The position numbers and the translations under genes were made by a program. From positions 1 through 42,652 of the forward strand of contig CAZWLQ010000002.1 of the NCBI GenBank assembly GCA_964634615.1: DNA of 42,652 bases, given 5' to 3'. Within the stretch, counting starts at the first letter, position 1, and each line of letters opens with the position of its first letter. Below, in pieces: positions 42,476-42,652 of this stretch. This DNA comes from EsbW-18 sp964634615 (GTDB taxonomy: Bacteria > Patescibacteriota > Minisyncoccia > Phycocordibacterales > EsbW-18). The notes under the pieces are model-generated. The model ran no database searches and was not told where the DNA came from. It saw only the letters and a list, made by a program, of their open reading frames with translations.

Positions 42476-42652
42476 TTATGCGATGGAGTCGATTGCGCGA
42501 GCGAGGTCAAAATCTTTTTGCGTCAGACCTCCTGCCGAATGCGTCGAGAGCGTAAGTGTCACTTTGTTATATGCAATCGCAATATCTGGATGATGCCCGA
42601 GAGTTTCTGCTACCTGCGCGACCTTATTCACAAACGCCATTGCTTCAACAAA
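42476..42652 (-). CDS. phhB: Pterin-4a-carbinolamine dehydratase, C-terminal part (runs off window)
   Basis: The last 58 codons are present. GHHPDIAIAYNKVTLTLSTH (residues 19-38 of the fragment) has the catalytic HHPD and the THS/GG pattern, and GGLTQKDFDLARAIDSIA is the family's C-terminal helix. PCD/DCoH dehydrates 4a-hydroxytetrahydropterin in the pterin cycle. No aromatic hydroxylase is in view, and the protein may serve another role. The N-terminus lies beyond the right edge. Confidence 0.92.
   Translation of the reverse strand, partial: FVEAMAFVNKVAQVAETLGHHPDIAIAYNKVTLTLSTHSAGGLTQKDFDLARAIDSIA

Noticed and set aside
1..42652. CRISPR array, transposase, integrase or prophage genes
   Set aside because: No regularly spaced repeats and no recognisable mobile-element proteins were found. 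The single tRNA-end duplication is the only mobility-like trace.

Overview
The window looks like a scaffold from a Patescibacteria (Candidate Phyla Radiation) genome, most likely of the Parcubacteria group. This is inferred from gene content and gene size, not from a marker-gene search. Intergenic gaps are very short, and many universal proteins are stripped down: UvrC lacks its HhH tail, MreD has 86 residues, ProRS has no editing insert, and a 94-residue alkyltransferase stands alone. TGA is used as an ordinary stop (for example rseP and uvrA), which argues against the TGA-recoding CPR lineages. A run of 10 N marks one scaffold gap inside rseP.

Layout. 1-10.0 kb, almost all on the minus strand: the start of the dcw cluster (rsmH, mraZ with its operator), lysS, greA, the rod-shape operon mreB-mreC-mreD-mrdA, proS-rseP, and frr. 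10.1-15.6 kb: a small alkyltransferase overlapping a RecB-like nuclease, an MgtC-type membrane protein, a DUF7282-like anchored protein, an ATP-cone/Mrr-like nuclease fusion, and mnmA. 15.7-18.4 kb: a structured RNA or attenuator, then def-fmt on the plus strand, then hpf and a 55-residue acidic protein. 18.5-19.1 kb: tRNA-Pro(CGG) with a duplicated 3' end, and tRNA-Ala(TGC). 19.2-29.5 kb: a lone receiver protein, ddl, and a dispersed uvrC / uvrA / uvrB set, with a coiled-coil gene coupled to uvrA. 29.9-36.2 kb: an NDH-2-like oxidoreductase, a response regulator/kinase pair, and a convergent MacAB-type export operon. 36.2-42.6 kb: msrA, a TMEM175-like channel, three small membrane proteins, typA, a GT2 glycosyltransferase, DedA-like proteins and a pterin dehydratase fragment.

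Two layers of gene organisation stand out. Many conserved genes have no Shine-Dalgarno sequence and carry a -10 hexamer only 5-10 nt before the ATG, so they look leaderless. Scattered between them from 10.1 to 29.9 kb are seven unrecognised single-gene units (63-302 aa). Each has a clear Shine-Dalgarno and its own terminator or terminator-like hairpin, and several also have near-consensus promoters, a leader of roughly 30-130 nt, or GC-rich codon use. I call these orphan cassettes A-G. The most unusual non-coding element is at 15662-15799: a promoter, an antiterminator-type stem, a CU-rich loop and an intrinsic terminator that cannot coexist with that stem, all placed directly upstream of def.

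Functionally the window covers wall growth and shape, translation (three tRNA-charging or modifying enzymes, formylation and deformylation, recycling and hibernation), nucleotide excision repair, and envelope stress or export.
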